Positions 16,481 to 24,320 of a stretch of DNA of 26,684 bases are shown piece by piece (the stretch's first letter is position 1; every line of letters starts with the position of its first letter). The stretch spans positions 1-26,684 of the forward strand of contig CAYGRM010000041.1 in assembly GCA_964352225.1 (NCBI GenBank), read 5' to 3'. The notes under the pieces were generated by a model that was not told the DNA's origin, did not search any database, and was given only the letters and a program-made list of their open reading frames with translations. This stretch comes from CAJQQY01 sp964352225. GTDB taxonomy: Bacteria > Bacteroidota > Bacteroidia > Chitinophagales > Saprospiraceae. The translations under genes were made by a program, and so were the position numbers.

Positions 16481-17725
16481 ATGCGTAAGACGAAAAATAC
16501 TCATCGTTGTTCATTTTGTGGAAGAGATAAATCTGAAGCACTAATATTAATTGCTGGAATAGACGGGCATATTTGTGAAGTTTGTGTTGAACAAGCTGAT
16601 GAAATTATTCAAGAAGAATTATTTGCAGATAAAGCTACTGAGTCAAAAGAAGATTTTTCCCTAGCAGAGACAGTCACTCCAAAAGAAATTAAAAATCACC
16701 TCGACCAATATATTATTGGACAAGATGATGCTAAAAAATTCTTATCCGTAGCGGTTTATAACCACTACAAAAGATTACGTCAAGATGTGATGGATGATGG
16801 AGTAGAAATTGAAAAGTCGAATGTACTTTTCGTAGGAAGAACTGGAACTGGAAAAACGTTATTGGCGAAAACCATTGCTCGATTCCTCAATGTTCCATTT
16901 GCGATAGTAGATGCAACCGTTTTTACTGAAGCTGGATATGTAGGAGAGGATGTGGAAAGTATTTTGAGTAGATTGTTACAGGTGTGTGATTACAATGTAG
17001 CTGCTACCCAGAAAGGAATTGTGTACATTGATGAGATTGATAAAATCGCTCGTAAATCTGATAATCCTTCCATTACTCGAGATGTTTCAGGAGAAGGAGT
17101 TCAGCAAGCAATGTTGAAAATGTTGGAAGGAACTATCGTAAATGTTCCACCACAAGGAGGCCGAAAACATCCTGAACAAAAATTAGTAAAAGTAAATACG
17201 GAAAATATTCTTTTTATCTGTGGAGGTGCCTTTGATGGAATTGAGAAGAAAATTGCTAATCGAGTAAATCGACAAGTGATTGGATTTGCCAATGATAAAA
17301 AAGAAAAAATCGATCGTGAAAATTTGTTGCAATATATTTCGCATCAAGATTTAAAAGCATTTGGTTTGATTCCAGAATTGGTTGGACGACTACCTGTTTT
17401 GACTTATTTAGAGCCTTTAGATTTGGATGCATTGAAGAAGATTATTACTGAACCTAAAAATTCTATTCTTAAGCAATACATGAAATTGTTCGCTTTAGAA
17501 GGAATTCGATTGTCTTTTAATGAATCGGCAATTGAATATATAGCGGAGAAAGCACTTGAATATGAATTGGGAGCGAGAGGTCTAAGGTCCATCTGCGAAG
17601 CAATTATGACTGATGCGATGTTCGAATTACCTTCTCAAAAAGAGGTAACTGAATTTGAAGTGACACGATCATATGCTATAGAAAAATTAAGTAAATCGAA
17701 AATTTCAAAGCTGAGAGCAGCTTAA
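16481..17725 (+). CDS. clpX: ATP-dependent Clp protease ATP-binding subunit ClpX
   Basis: A protein of 414 residues from the ATG at 16481 (MRKTKNTHRCSFCGRDK). An upstream in-frame start at 16400 adds 27 residues with no family match, so I reject it. The N-terminal zinc finger has C10, C13, C32 and C35. The AAA+ domain has Walker A GRTGTGKT, Walker B IVYIDEIDKI, the pore loop GYVGED and sensor-2 region GARGLR. The IGF-type ClpP-docking loop is seen as VIGFANDKK. ClpX unfolds substrates and threads them into ClpP. Its place after tig and clpP is the usual one. Confidence 0.96.
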   Translation: MRKTKNTHRCSFCGRDKSEALILIAGIDGHICEVCVEQADEIIQEELFADKATESKEDFSLAETVTPKEIKNHLDQYIIGQDDAKKFLSVAVYNHYKRLRQDVMDDGVEIEKSNVLFVGRTGTGKTLLAKTIARFLNVPFAIVDATVFTEAGYVGEDVESILSRLLQVCDYNVAATQKGIVYIDEIDKIARKSDNPSITRDVSGEGVQQAMLKMLEGTIVNVPPQGGRKHPEQKLVKVNTENILFICGGAFDGIEKKIANRVNRQVIGFANDKKEKIDRENLLQYISHQDLKAFGLIPELVGRLPVLTYLEPLDLDALKKIITEPKNSILKQYMKLFALEGIRLSFNESAIEYIAEKALEYELGARGLRSICEAIMTDAMFELPSQKEVTEFEVTRSYAIEKLSKSKISKLRAA

Positions 17726-17825
17726 TTTTGATGAAAAACCACTTTTTTGAGTGATTTTAAGCTGTTTATTAAAAGTTAATTAAAAAAAGTTGTAGAAAAT
17801 TATAGGTTTTTGCAAATACTTTTTT

Positions 17826-17977
17826 AATTTTGATGTAGATAAAATAAACAAAAATTAGTTTAATTATCGTTAAATACGAATAAAGACTAAAGTCAGTTCT
17901 TGACTTTATATATAATTATAGAGAGAGCGTTTATTGTACACCCCGTTCCGGATCCTTCCGCAACGGGGCTTTTTTTG
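17826..17977 (+). ncRNA. Possible small RNA or long clpX 3' UTR ending in strong terminator
   Basis: The stretch has a TAnnTTTG box (TAATTTTG, 17825-17832), a hairpin TAAAGTCA/TGACTTTA (17888-17908) and the intrinsic terminator at 17941-17977. A transcript from about 17840 would be roughly 135 nt. The TTTG at 17809-17812 is too close (12 bp) to be a standard -33 box, so the promoter is doubtful. The alternative is that the terminator simply ends a 215-nt clpX 3' UTR. Confidence 0.3.
17941..17977 (+). terminator. Strong rho-independent terminator downstream of clpX
   Basis: CCCCGTT (17941-17947) pairs with AACGGGG (17962-17968), enclosing a further CGGA/TCCG stem, followed by a C and eight T. 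It is the most GC-rich hairpin in the window. Confidence 0.92.
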
Positions 17978-17984
17978 GGTAGAA

Positions 17985-18057
17985 GAGTCAGGTGAGAGGT
18001 TAGTCCCTGACTCCTGACCGAAAGCGCAGCGACCAACCTCTCACCTGACTCCTTTTT
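17985..18057. repeat. Inverted repeat before truA, related to the clpP-clpX repeat
   Basis: The arms 17985-18005 and 18031-18051 match at 20 of 21 positions (GAGTCAGGTGAGAGGTTAGTC). The loop contains another CTGACTCCTGACC block. The right arm plus flank shares AGCGACCAACCT and CCTGACTCCTTTTTC with 16230-16263, so both look like copies of one repeat family. Confidence 0.75.
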
Positions 18058-18111
18058 CTAAAAAAAATTACTATTGTAGATTTTACTTCTTTTCTTTGTA
18101 GCAAAAAAAGC

Positions 18112-18879
18112 ATGAGATATTTCGCTGAACTTTCTTACAAAGGAACACATTACAATGGCTGGCAACGTCAACCAAATGCTCCTTCTGTTCAGCAAACTAT
18201 TGAAGAAGCTTTTTCCATGATCCTTCGTACTCCAATCGAAATTATGGGATGTGGTCGAACAGACACGGGAGTACATGCGAGTCAATTCTATATCCATTTT
18301 GATTTGGATATTATCCCAAAAGGTTTTGAAAGAGATTTTGAGAAAACATTTCTAAATCGAGTCAATAAATATTTGCCAAAAGATATTGCTATCCATCGAA
18401 TGTTTGAAGTAACTGAGAATGCACACGTTCGATTCGATGCCTATTATCGAGCTTATGAATATCATTTAGTTTTTGATAAAAATCCTTTTTTGGCAGAAAC
18501 TGCTTTTCGTTTTGCCCAAGGCAAAAAATTAGATGTTGAAAAAATGCAAGCTGCCGCAAAACTCTTGTTAGATTATGAAGAGTTTTTTACTTTTTGTAAA
18601 ACTAAATCTGATGCAAAAACGATGTTATGCGATATCAAAAGATCAGAATGGGAATGGGAAAAAGAAGGAAAGCATTTAGTTTTTCATATTGCAGCTAATC
18701 GTTTTTTGAGAGGAATGGTTCGATTAGTGGTAGGAATGTGTATTAATGTTGGATTAGGGAAGGTGTCGCTTGAAGAAGTGAAAGATGCATTGAATCATCA
18801 GAAGCGTTTGAACAAAAGTTATAGTGTTCCGCCAAATGGACTTTTTCTAACGGAAATAAAATATCCAGAGAGTTTGTAA
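18112..18879 (+). CDS. truA: tRNA pseudouridine(38-40) synthase
   Basis: A 255-residue TruA. The catalytic Asp is D51 in MGCGRTDTGVHASQFY. Other family landmarks are LSYKGTHYNGWQRQPNAPSV (8-27) near the N-terminus, RFDAYYRAYEYHL, and ANRFLRGMVRLVVG. The enzyme isomerises uridines 38-40 in the anticodon arm of many tRNAs, improving frame maintenance and accuracy. The length is standard and no domain is missing. The stop codon abuts a palindrome that fills the space to the converging gene. Confidence 0.95.
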   Translation: MRYFAELSYKGTHYNGWQRQPNAPSVQQTIEEAFSMILRTPIEIMGCGRTDTGVHASQFYIHFDLDIIPKGFERDFEKTFLNRVNKYLPKDIAIHRMFEVTENAHVRFDAYYRAYEYHLVFDKNPFLAETAFRFAQGKKLDVEKMQAAAKLLLDYEEFFTFCKTKSDAKTMLCDIKRSEWEWEKEGKHLVFHIAANRFLRGMVRLVVGMCINVGLGKVSLEEVKDALNHQKRLNKSYSVPPNGLFLTEIKYPESL

Positions 18880-19097
18880 AAGATCGCTTCGCTGACAGAG
18901 GTCAGACCGAGCGCTTCGCTTTCTGTCAAAGGGCAGACTGACGATTTTGTATGAAATTGCTTCGCTGACAAAATACAGATTGTAATCTTGGTAACTAACA
19001 GAAGAAAGTCTAAGGTATAGGCAATTCTCATCGTCAGTCTGATCTCTGACAAGGAGCAAAGCGACTGATCTGACCTCTGTCAGCGAAGCGATCTTTT
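18878..19097. repeat. 220-bp palindrome filling the truA/convergent-gene gap
   Basis: The arms 18878-18945 and 19030-19097 are complementary at about 57 of 68 positions, the outer 29 perfectly. The left arm also holds direct repeats: three blocks of the form GCTTCGCT...CAGA begin near 18885, 18912 and 18959. The element runs exactly from the truA stop to the stop of the minus-strand gene, so it would form a hairpin at the 3' end of both mRNAs. Confidence 0.88.
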
Positions 19098-19099
19098 CC

Positions 19100-19846
19100 T
19101 TATTTCGCGATGGCTGCAAAAGGATCATCAGTCAATCCATAAGCTGCTAAACTCGTCGCACCTTTTACATCTTTCATTTTTAAATCAAATATTTTACTTT
19201 TATGTAAAGTGGATATTTTAGCACCAGTATCTAAGGTGATCCAATCTTCCCAAGTGAATTCCAAGCCTCCGATGGGAATAATTCCAACCCACATTTTCCA
19301 ACTTTTAGGCAATCCATTCTCGTCTAAAATCCAACCGTATGCATCTCCAGGAGTTACTCCTCCTGATTCGTAAGAAACCATCATTGCTTCTCGTCCATCT
19401 TTAGTTTGGATGATACTTCGACTCGTTCCAGGATCAAATGCTTTGACTGCAGCATTCAGCCAAAAGGAATCATTACAGAAATGTTTCCAAGCTTCGCTGA
19501 CTAATTTTTTAGCTATTTCACCTGTGACTTCAGCGCCTTTTACGTAGCTTTTACCCGTTACTGATTTGGTATGAAGCAAAACTTCGTTGTCATTCCACAT
19601 TACTTTGACATAATTTCGATCTTTGTCCCAGAGGTATTGTTGACGTCCGGCAAAATCCCAACTGATGATATTAGTAGTATCCCAAGCGGGCTTGTTGACA
19701 GCCGTCATCATTGTTTGTGCAAGTGCATCTGCTTCAGCGGATGGAGAGGTAACTGGTCGAGACTCGTGAGCCATGATACCTAGAATTGTCAAGATCAAAA
19801 GCAATCCAGCCAGACCTATAAAGAACCATTTAAAGAATTTTTTCAT
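19100..19846 (-). CDS. Hypothetical membrane-anchored or exported protein
   Basis: A 248-residue protein that I do not recognise. It starts MKKFFKWFFIGLAGLLLILT, a hydrophobic segment at residues about 5-25 that could be a signal anchor, and has no lipobox Cys. The rest is soluble and probably faces the periplasm: AWDTTNIISWDFAGRQQYLW, YVKVMWNDNEVLLHTKS, MMVSYESGGVTPGDAYGWIL, then GGLEFTWEDWITLDTGAKIS. The Trp- and Tyr-rich beta-strand pattern suggests an LolA/outer-membrane-lipoprotein-like or lipocalin-like fold, but this is only an impression. The next gene on this strand lies upstream with an 84-bp gap, so co-transcription is possible. Confidence 0.7.
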   Translation of the reverse strand: MKKFFKWFFIGLAGLLLILTILGIMAHESRPVTSPSAEADALAQTMMTAVNKPAWDTTNIISWDFAGRQQYLWDKDRNYVKVMWNDNEVLLHTKSVTGKSYVKGAEVTGEIAKKLVSEAWKHFCNDSFWLNAAVKAFDPGTSRSIIQTKDGREAMMVSYESGGVTPGDAYGWILDENGLPKSWKMWVGIIPIGGLEFTWEDWITLDTGAKISTLHKSKIFDLKMKDVKGATSLAAYGLTDDPFAAIAK

Positions 19847-19930
19847 TGGAGGAATTTTTTTGTTTGTATAAATGTGTTTTTGTCATTCGAATAAATACTC
19901 TAAAAACAGGACAATCATCTGAAACATCTC

Positions 19931-20821
19931 TTAAAGAAACTTCCGCCACCCCTTCTTCCTTTTAATATGAAAATAAGGAGTTGGTTTCGCCCCAAAACCT
20001 TCCGTCCATTTTTCATTTTTATTAAAATCAAAAATGATCGGTCGAGTGGCATTTGTCTGAATAATTCGATCAATCAACATATGATGAGCGCCCGTTTTTT
20101 TCCCTTCGTCAGAAATAGTTCCAATCAGACTCATCAACTTTCCATGGCTAAATATAAAAAAATCTGCGGCCAATAAATTACCTTTTTTATCCTCAACTCC
20201 AGTCGAGAAGCCTAATCCTCGATGCATCGCATTATACATAATTCGCTGCAAGGCATGAAATTTTTCATCCACCCACTTATTATCCTTGGTATGTTTTTTA
20301 TAAAAATCAGCAAGTACCTCAGGTTTTAAATTGGAGATGGAAAACATCGAACTTGATTCTGCTTCCGCAATAATATCTTTCGTTTCTTCTGCATAATCGT
20401 TAGCGATACTTGGATAATCTTTATTTAAGAGGATATGATAATTCTGCTGCTCCGTTTTTTCAAAATCTAAATCGTCATGCACCGAGACGCCCTCGTTGAG
20501 TGCCATTTCAATATTTTGATACTCAGGCGGGATGGCATCTAAAAATGCGTCAACACGTTTTTTCGATAAAATATTGACAGAATAAATACCGGTGGAGCGA
20601 GCCCAATGAGGAATGAATAACTCTTTGGTTTTTAGCATTTTAGGTTCCCAGATGAGTGGAAGAACTGATTCGTAATCATCTTCAATCAGGCAATCCCAAT
20701 TTTTAGAAACGTTATTTAAAAACCACATGTAGCCAAATGGATTTCCATTATTCGCAAAATGAACACAACTGTTCCATTTGTTTTTATCAATTTCTTCAGC
20801 TTTTAGATAATGTATATTCAT
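19931..20821 (-). CDS. GNAT/FemAB-like acyltransferase-fold protein
   Basis: A 296-residue soluble protein. The pattern resembles the FemAB/GNAT-like proteins common in Bacteroidota. The N-terminal half has NPFGYMWFLNNVSKNWDCLI and IPHWARSTGIYSVN. The C-terminal half has GVEDKKGNLLAADFFIFSHG, GTISDEGKKTGAHHMLIDRI and the closing FDFNKNEKWTEGFGAKPTPY, which is like the FDFxGS...GFGA segment of FemAB-related enzymes. Such proteins transfer acyl or aminoacyl groups, often in cell-wall or lipid pathways, but the substrate cannot be told. No signal peptide or membrane helix is seen. Its upstream region holds an inverted repeat (20846-20904) and faces the glycosyltransferase gene. Confidence 0.6.
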   Translation of the reverse strand: MNIHYLKAEEIDKNKWNSCVHFANNGNPFGYMWFLNNVSKNWDCLIEDDYESVLPLIWEPKMLKTKELFIPHWARSTGIYSVNILSKKRVDAFLDAIPPEYQNIEMALNEGVSVHDDLDFEKTEQQNYHILLNKDYPSIANDYAEETKDIIAEAESSSMFSISNLKPEVLADFYKKHTKDNKWVDEKFHALQRIMYNAMHRGLGFSTGVEDKKGNLLAADFFIFSHGKLMSLIGTISDEGKKTGAHHMLIDRIIQTNATRPIIFDFNKNEKWTEGFGAKPTPYFHIKRKKGWRKFL

Positions 20822-20845
20822 ATTGATATATCGTACTTTTTTATT

Positions 20846-20904
20846 CGTAGCGGAACTTTTTAAGCCCCATTGATTTGCTACGGCACTTGAAAAGTACCGC
20901 TACG
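20846..20904. repeat. Inverted repeat in the divergent intergenic region
   Basis: CGTAGCGGAACTTTTTAAG (20846-20864) is complementary to 20886-20904 at 17 of 19 positions, with a 21-nt loop. It lies between two divergent genes, so it is not a terminator for either by position. It may be a leftover of the repeat class seen elsewhere in the window. Confidence 0.65.
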
Positions 20905-20998
20905 TAACATTACGTAAAAGTATAACAAACCAAATCAGAAAAGGATTTTTGAGTTCATAAATTATATTGTAATTTGTTTTGTAGTCAAATCTCCAATC

Positions 20999-22531
20999 AT
21001 GAAAAACAAACATCTCAATCAACTGATTTACTTTTTTGGATTGTCAAAATTGTTAATCCATTTTTTTACGAATACCAATTATGGATTGCATCGAGACGAA
21101 TATTTATATCTCGATCAAGGAAATCATTTGGGGTGGGGGTTTATGGAAATTCCTCCTTTGCTTCCTGTGATTTCAAAAATAATTGGATGGCTAGGAAGTA
21201 GTGTTTTTGTCACTCGATTGTTTCCAGCGTTGATTGGAATGGCAACTATTATTTTAGCAGGTATGATAGTGAAAAATTTGGGAGGCAAAAAATGGGCAAT
21301 CATTTTTACTTGTGGAGGATTACTTTTATCGCCTGCCATGCTTGGAAGTAATACTCTCTATCAACCCGTTTCCTTCAATCAATTTTTTTGGTTTTTGTCT
21401 GCTTATCTATTAATGCAGGCGATTAAAACGGAGCAACCTCGATTTTGGTATTTTTTAGGACTAAGCATTGGTTTTGGTTTTATGATGAAATATTCGATTG
21501 TATTTTATGGATTGAGTGTTGTAATTGCATTGTTATTGACGCCTCAAAGAAAATGGTTGACAACCAAATATCCCTACCAAACTTTACTCATTGCACTTGT
21601 AATTGCTTCACCAAATTTGTTTTGGCAGTATGAGCATAATTGGCCAGTATTGCATCATATGCAAGAGTTAGCGGAAACACAATTAATATATGTGGATTGG
21701 GGACAATTTTTATTGGAGCAAGTTCAATTTCATTTTGCGTTTTCTATTGTTTGGGTAGCTGGATTAATTGGATTGTTTCGTTGGGAAAGGTTTAAAGTTT
21801 ATCGGTTTTTAGGGATTGGATTTTTGCTAACGATTTTATTGATTGGTTTTTTAAGTGGTAAGCCATATTAGACGATTGGTTCGTTTACAATTTTATTTCC
21901 ATTCGGAGGAGTTGTTTTGGAAAAGTGGATCTCGAAAAGTATGTTTCGAGTAAGTTTGTTTGCAGGAATGACTATGCTTACCATTCCTGTATTGCCATAC
22001 ATTTTACCAATTTTTAAAATTGATAAAATGAAAAAGTATTGCGCATTTATGGATGAAAAATTTGGATTAGAAGGTCCTTTGATTTGGGAAAACAGTAGAA
22101 AATATGACCTCCCTCAAGATTTTGCAGATATGTATGGTTGGGAAGAATTAGTTGAACGAGTGGCTAAAATATATCATGCTCTGCCTCCTGAACAAAAAGA
22201 AAAGTGTTTGGTTTACGGAGGAAATTATGGACATGCAGGGGCAATGAATTATTATAAGGAAAAATATGATCTTCCTGAGATTCATTGTTTTAATTCTAGT
22301 TATGTAATGTGGACAAAGGAAGAGGTAGATTTTAATTGTCAGATCATGGTAGAAGATTGGTATCAGGCTCCAACGTCTGATTATTTTGAAAAAAGAATTT
22401 TAATGGATAGTATTCGAAATCCATTTGCGAGAGAAAGAGGGTTTATTTATTTTCAAGAAATACCAAAAGTGGATGTGAAAGAGGCTTGGAAAAATATCGT
22501 AAGAGGGGAAAAGGAGGAGTTTAATTTTTAA
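20999..22531 (+). pseudogene. GT39/PMT-type membrane glycosyltransferase interrupted by one in-frame TAG
   Basis: Two open stretches, 20999-21868 and 21872-22531, lie in the same frame and are separated only by a TAG codon at 21869-21871. Together they give a protein of about 510 residues. The N-terminal half is a family 39-like glycosyltransferase (ArnT/PMT_2 type): GLHRDEYLYLDQGNHLGWGF with the acidic RDEY motif, then FMEIPPLLPVISKIIGW, followed by multiple membrane helices. The break falls in LSGKPY*TIGSFTILFPFGG, where relatives have a KPYY-like segment, so TAG probably replaces a Tyr codon. Downstream, the soluble C-terminal domain is intact (CLVYGGNYGHAGAMNYYKEK). Both halves keep normal coding character, so the mutation is recent, or a sequencing error, or the codon is read through. 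The substrate is probably a lipid-linked sugar. Confidence 0.8.
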
Positions 22532-22791
22532 GATGCTTTGACCAATCAAGTGAAGTAGCTTTGATAACTTAACTTCGAGGAGTGAGCATGTGCAAAAGCT
22601 AAAGTTGTTAAAGCCATTGGCAGTAAGAACGCTAGCTGCGAATAGCTAATAAAGTGTGTCAAAGTTATTTTTACAGCACCAGCGCTAGCGAAGCATTTGT
22701 TTTTTCGATCACGCAGAAATCTCTCAGCTCATGTATTTTCATTCCAGAATTTATTACAAAAAACAATGAAATAAAGTCTATAAAATATGAT
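22532..22791. other. Structured intergenic region upstream of mgtE
   Basis: No gene is seen. GCTTTGATAACTT (22558-22570) pairs imperfectly with AAGTTGTTAAAGC (22602-22614), 11 of 13. Further short matches (CTTTGACCAAT near 22536 against CCATTGG and GTCAAAG downstream) suggest a larger fold. It could be the 3' end structure of the preceding transcript. Confidence 0.4.
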
Positions 22792-22799
22792 TATTTTTG
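22792..22799 (+). promoter_or_regulatory. Candidate -7 promoter box of mgtE
   Basis: TATTTTTG is an exact TAnnTTTG match and would start transcription about 12 bp before the ATG at 22818. It overlaps an alternative TTG start at 22797, which argues against that start. No clear -33 TTTG is seen. Confidence 0.45.
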
Positions 22800-22817
22800 C
22801 AAAAAAATAATCATAAG

Positions 22818-24191
22818 ATGCCACAAGAGTACATTACATACGACGTCCGAAAGAGAGTAATTCATTTAATGGAAATGCACGATGCTGAGGCAATTGCTCA
22901 GATAGTGGAAGACCTTTCTTCCAAAGACATCGTACACTTAATTGGCCATTTGAATCGAAATGATCAAATGAAACTTTTCACACTTTTATCTCCTGAAGAT
23001 GCTGCGGAAGTAATGGAAGAGATTCCAGAGATTCAGGCAGTCGAAATTATAGGAGACTTGGAGGCTGAAGATGCAGCAGCTATCTTGAACGAAATGGAGA
23101 GCGATGACCAGACGGATCTTATTATGGAACTGGATAATGAAGATGCTCAAGCCATCTTGAATAAAATGGAACCAGGAGAGGCAGCCTCCGTAAGGAAGTT
23201 GTTAAGCTATGAATTTGATACTGCGGGAGGTATGATGCATACGGAATACTTTTCATTTTTTGAAGATCAAACTATAAAACAAATTACCGAAGACCTACGT
23301 CTCAATAGTGAAAAATATCAGGACTTCCAATTGAAACATATTTTTGTTACCGATAGGGTTCAAAAGCTAAAAGGTGTTTTAAAAATGCAGGATTTATTAC
23401 TGGGGAAGATTGATGATTTTTTATCCGATATTATAGTAAAAGAGGTATTGTCTATAAATCATTTAGCCAAGCTCGATGAACTTATTGAGTTTTTTCATAA
23501 GAATGAATTGATTGGTGTTCCGGTAATTGACGATGCAGGTAAACTAGTCGGAGTTATTTTACGAAAAGATATTTTAGAAGCTCAAACGGATCGAATCACG
23601 CAGGAGCACATGGAAAGTCAAGGAATTGTGGGAGGAGATGAACTTCGAACTATGCCAGTTCTTTTGAGAGCGAGACGACGGTTGTCTTGGTTGTCCGTAA
23701 ATATATTGTTAAATATTGTAGCAGCAAGTGTGATTGCTTATAATCAGGATGTATTAAGTTCGGTAATTGCGATGGCAGTTTTTCTACCTATAATTTCAGA
23801 TATGAGTGGTTGTTCTGGTAATCAGGCAGTTGCTGTAAGTATGAGAGAGTTATCCATCGGGGCAGTCACTCCGAGGGAGGTGTTTCGGGTCTTGCGGCAG
23901 GAAATTTCAGTTGGTTTGATCAATGGAGTTGCCTTAGGAGTTCTGATAGGTTTAGCCGCATTCGCTTGGAAGGGAAATATTTATTTGGGTTTCGTAGTTG
24001 GAGCTGCCTTGACTATAAATACAATATTGGCTGTATCTATTGGTGGAACAGTACCTCTATTACTTAAAGGTTTTGATATTGATCCAGCACTAGCGTCTGG
24101 CCCAATTTTAACCACAATTACAGATATGATCGGATTCTTATTAGCGTTAACTTTTGCAGGTTTGGCGTTGAGCCATTTGCAAGGGTTATAG
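22818..24191 (+). CDS. mgtE: MgtE-family magnesium transporter
   Basis: A 457-residue protein from ATG 22818 (MPQEYITYDVRKRVIHLM). The MgtE N domain of superhelical acidic repeats covers about residues 10-125 (LLSPEDAAEVMEEIPEIQAV, DLEAEDAAAILNEMESDDQT). Two CBS domains follow (about 130-255, ending VIDDAGKLVGVILRKDILE), which sense cytosolic Mg2+. The pore domain has five helices with SDMSGCSGNQAVAVSMRELS in the second segment and VSIGGTVPLLLKGFDIDPAL and SGPILTTITDMIGFL near the end, the conserved ion-path regions. It is a gated channel-like Mg2+ importer that closes when internal Mg2+ is high. The gene is complete and followed by tandem hairpins. Confidence 0.95.
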   Translation: MPQEYITYDVRKRVIHLMEMHDAEAIAQIVEDLSSKDIVHLIGHLNRNDQMKLFTLLSPEDAAEVMEEIPEIQAVEIIGDLEAEDAAAILNEMESDDQTDLIMELDNEDAQAILNKMEPGEAASVRKLLSYEFDTAGGMMHTEYFSFFEDQTIKQITEDLRLNSEKYQDFQLKHIFVTDRVQKLKGVLKMQDLLLGKIDDFLSDIIVKEVLSINHLAKLDELIEFFHKNELIGVPVIDDAGKLVGVILRKDILEAQTDRITQEHMESQGIVGGDELRTMPVLLRARRRLSWLSVNILLNIVAASVIAYNQDVLSSVIAMAVFLPIISDMSGCSGNQAVAVSMRELSIGAVTPREVFRVLRQEISVGLINGVALGVLIGLAAFAWKGNIYLGFVVGAALTINTILAVSIGGTVPLLLKGFDIDPALASGPILTTITDMIGFLLALTFAGLALSHLQGL

Positions 24192-24228
24192 AATCACGAG
24201 GTGTAAAATAACTCATGTTTTACAAAAA

Positions 24229-24283
24229 ATCCCAAACCTTCAACAAGAAGATTTGGGATAGATAATTTGGGGTTATCTTTTTA
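24229..24283 (+). terminator. Tandem hairpins downstream of mgtE
   Basis: The first stem is ATCCCAAA (24229-24236) with TTTGGGAT (24252-24259). Immediately after it, AGATAA (24260-24265) pairs with TTATCT (24273-24278) and runs into a T tract. The second is a plausible intrinsic terminator for mgtE, and the region also faces the converging T9SS-cargo gene. Confidence 0.7.
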
Positions 24284-24320
24284 TAAAATAAATCCTAAGG
24301 ATCGCTAATAGAATGATTGA

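Noticed and set aside
18819..19128. Two minus-strand open frames across the truA palindrome
   Set aside because: They are translations of the palindrome and its direct repeats, not genes.
22797..22817. TTG start for MgtE
   Set aside because: It overlaps an exact TAnnTTTG promoter box; the ATG at 22818 is a better start.
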